A stretch of 36,040 nucleotides of DNA, taken from positions 1 to 36,040 of the forward strand of contig MPUH01000764.1 in the NCBI GenBank assembly GCA_001970955.1. Reading direction: 5' to 3'. This stretch comes from Stentor coeruleus (taxonomy: Eukaryota; Ciliophora; Heterotrichea; Heterotrichida; Stentoridae). Positions 35,000-36,040 of this stretch are shown here, piece by piece. Made by a program: the position numbers and the translations under genes. The stretch's first letter is position 1; each line of letters starts with the position of its first letter. Under the pieces are notes generated by a model that was given only the letters and a program-made list of their open reading frames with translations, was not told the origin of the DNA and did not search any database.

Positions 35000-35527
35000 A
35001 TGACAGAAAAATTGTTAAATCAATTAGTTGACTCAGTAAAGAATATATAGGAAATCAAAGTAAATGAACTTTCAACTATGATCCTAGAAAGAGATTCTCG
35101 CATTTTATCCTTAGAAATGCAAGTCGAACTATTAAAATTCCAACTTTTAAAAGAAAAAAGGAAAAAAGACGCATATTTTTCCTCACAAACTGATTCACTT
35201 ACTGAAAAACAAGATAAAAATTCTCAAACAAACAGCCAACCTATTATGGTTAATATAATATGCCAAACTGATGAAGAAAAATTGTCAAATATTAATATTG
35301 AAAATAATAAGAAAAATACTGAGAAGGAGTGTTTAGAAACAACATTTAGTGATAAAGAAAATAGTGAAGGAGAAAAAAGTGCTAGAAAAATACCACAAAT
35401 GTATATGAAATTAAAAGAAATATTAAATCAACCATTGAATTTTATATCTGCAATAAATCTTAAATCTGATTTACCTGTTAAAGATACAAGGCCAAGGATG
35501 AAGTCTTTAAGTACAAGAAATTTATAA
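35000..35527 (+). CDS. Small coiled-coil protein with a 15-nt intron
   Basis: The ATG at 35000 (MTEKLLNQLVDS) begins a short first exon; reading on gives a TAG. Removing the 15-nt intron 35036-35050 joins it to EIKVNELSTMILERDSRIL and gives 170 residues ending TRNL, TAA. Residues about 10-52 form a coiled coil (LSLEMQVELLKFQLLKEKRK). The rest is hydrophilic, with two SQTD/CQTD-type motifs (SSQTDS, ICQTDE), and a basic tail. SQT/CQT motifs occur in dynein light chain LC8 ligands (KxTQT-type), so LC8 binding is possible but speculative. No other domain is visible. Confidence 0.72.
35036..35050 (+). other. 15-nt spliceosomal intron
   Basis: The sequence is GTAAAGAATATATAG, 15 nt with GT and AG ends, phase 0 after a TCA codon. 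It carries an in-frame TAG as its last three bases. Confidence 0.85.
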
Positions 35528-35885
35528 TCTCAAAGTGTTGGATTTTATATAAATAATTATATATGATAATGAAAATTACTGTTAAAATGTGTGTTAAGAG
35601 TTTTAGGTATTAGGATTATATTTGATTTCTTTTAAAAATTAGATTTAGATTTTGTAGTTATTCTATGTATTATCCGATTTGTAAAAGATTTTGTTATGAT
35701 AGAATGACAAATTTAATAGATAAAAAATACAAATTACTAAAGAAATAAACAAAAAATGTATTCAGCTTCCTAAATCTTCTATGATTATCTATATGGATAG
35801 GCACATGCTTAAATTGCATTATCTTAATAGTTTTAATATACAATTTTACGATATCTATAATTTTTTTCATGATTTTATATATAAA
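35528..35885. other. Intergenic, nothing recognised
   Basis: This 358-bp AT-rich stretch lies between two plus-strand genes. No open frame, RNA gene or repeat is recognised. Confidence 0.5.
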
Positions 35886-36040
35886 ATGAATTACTCGATG
35901 TATGTAGTCCCACCTTTTCCTCTAAACAACTCCCATCATCAAAAGTCCCCAAAGCATAATTCCCACAACGTTAGTATCTTAGTAGGATTAGACACTCATC
36001 ATAATAAAAAATCTCAATACAAATCACCTAAAACCAAAAC
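35886..36040 (+). CDS. 5' part of an unknown gene running off the right edge
   Basis: An ATG at 35886 (MNYSMYVVPPFPLNNSHHQK) opens a frame that stays open for 51 codons to the window end. It is rich in His, Asn, Lys, Pro and Ser (SPKHNSHN, later HHNKKSQYKSPKTK). The ATG follows an AT-rich TTTTATATATAAA stretch. No family can be named from this part. Confidence 0.5.
   Translation, partial: MNYSMYVVPPFPLNNSHHQKSPKHNSHNVSILVGLDTHHNKKSQYKSPKTK

Overview
The window looks like macronuclear DNA of a heterotrich ciliate, most likely Stentor or a close relative. Three things suggest this. The DNA is very AT-rich and gene-dense. TAA, TAG and TGA all end genes, so the code is standard (most other ciliates reassign stops). 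Three genes are restored by removing exactly 15-nt GTAAAG...AG introns (21523-21537, 28033-28047, 35036-35050), a size known from Stentor. The species is an inference. I see no rRNA, tRNA, CRISPR array or transposase gene.

Layout. 1-160 is the 5' end of a gene leaving the window, with its start region tandemly duplicated. 419-4450 is a cluster of coiled-coil genes on the minus strand: a chimeric relic, an intact gene with a 21-bp minisatellite, and a long gene split by a 60-bp direct duplication. 4595-6938 holds two unknown proteins, one with a small zinc-binding motif. 7828-14607 is a very large guanylyl cyclase with an N-terminal flippase-like (P4-ATPase) half. 15034-20220 has small unknown proteins, a three-module p25-alpha/TPPP-like protein and two proteins with C-terminal CaaX prenylation motifs. 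20805-25220 has small membrane proteins, a zinc-cluster gene, a FAM92/CIBAR-like BAR protein and a very tight divergent gene pair. 26561-30484 carries small proteins, a PLAC8 protein and an N-myristoylatable ankyrin-like protein. 30646-34474 holds a calcium-dependent protein kinase and a polo-like kinase in divergent orientation. The window ends with a coiled-coil protein and the 5' end of another gene.

The recognisable genes lean to signalling, cytoskeleton and cilia: cGMP synthesis, CDPK, PLK, p25-alpha and BAR. Several products carry predicted lipid anchors (MGC or MGCC N-termini, CaaX C-termini). There is no operon logic; each gene appears to have its own short flanks.

The most unusual points are these. 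A 90-bp, almost G-free, stop-containing insert lies in the polo-like kinase domain, bounded by a 7-bp direct repeat, and its precise removal restores a conserved kinase; it resembles an internal eliminated sequence and is not a GT-AG intron. The flanks are strongly strand-polarised, C-rich and nearly G-free before genes and G-rich after them, including a 270-nt stretch without a single G. Four single-N positions each join two near-identical copies of the same sequence, which indicates assembly joins rather than biology; two of them artificially lengthen the cyclase.
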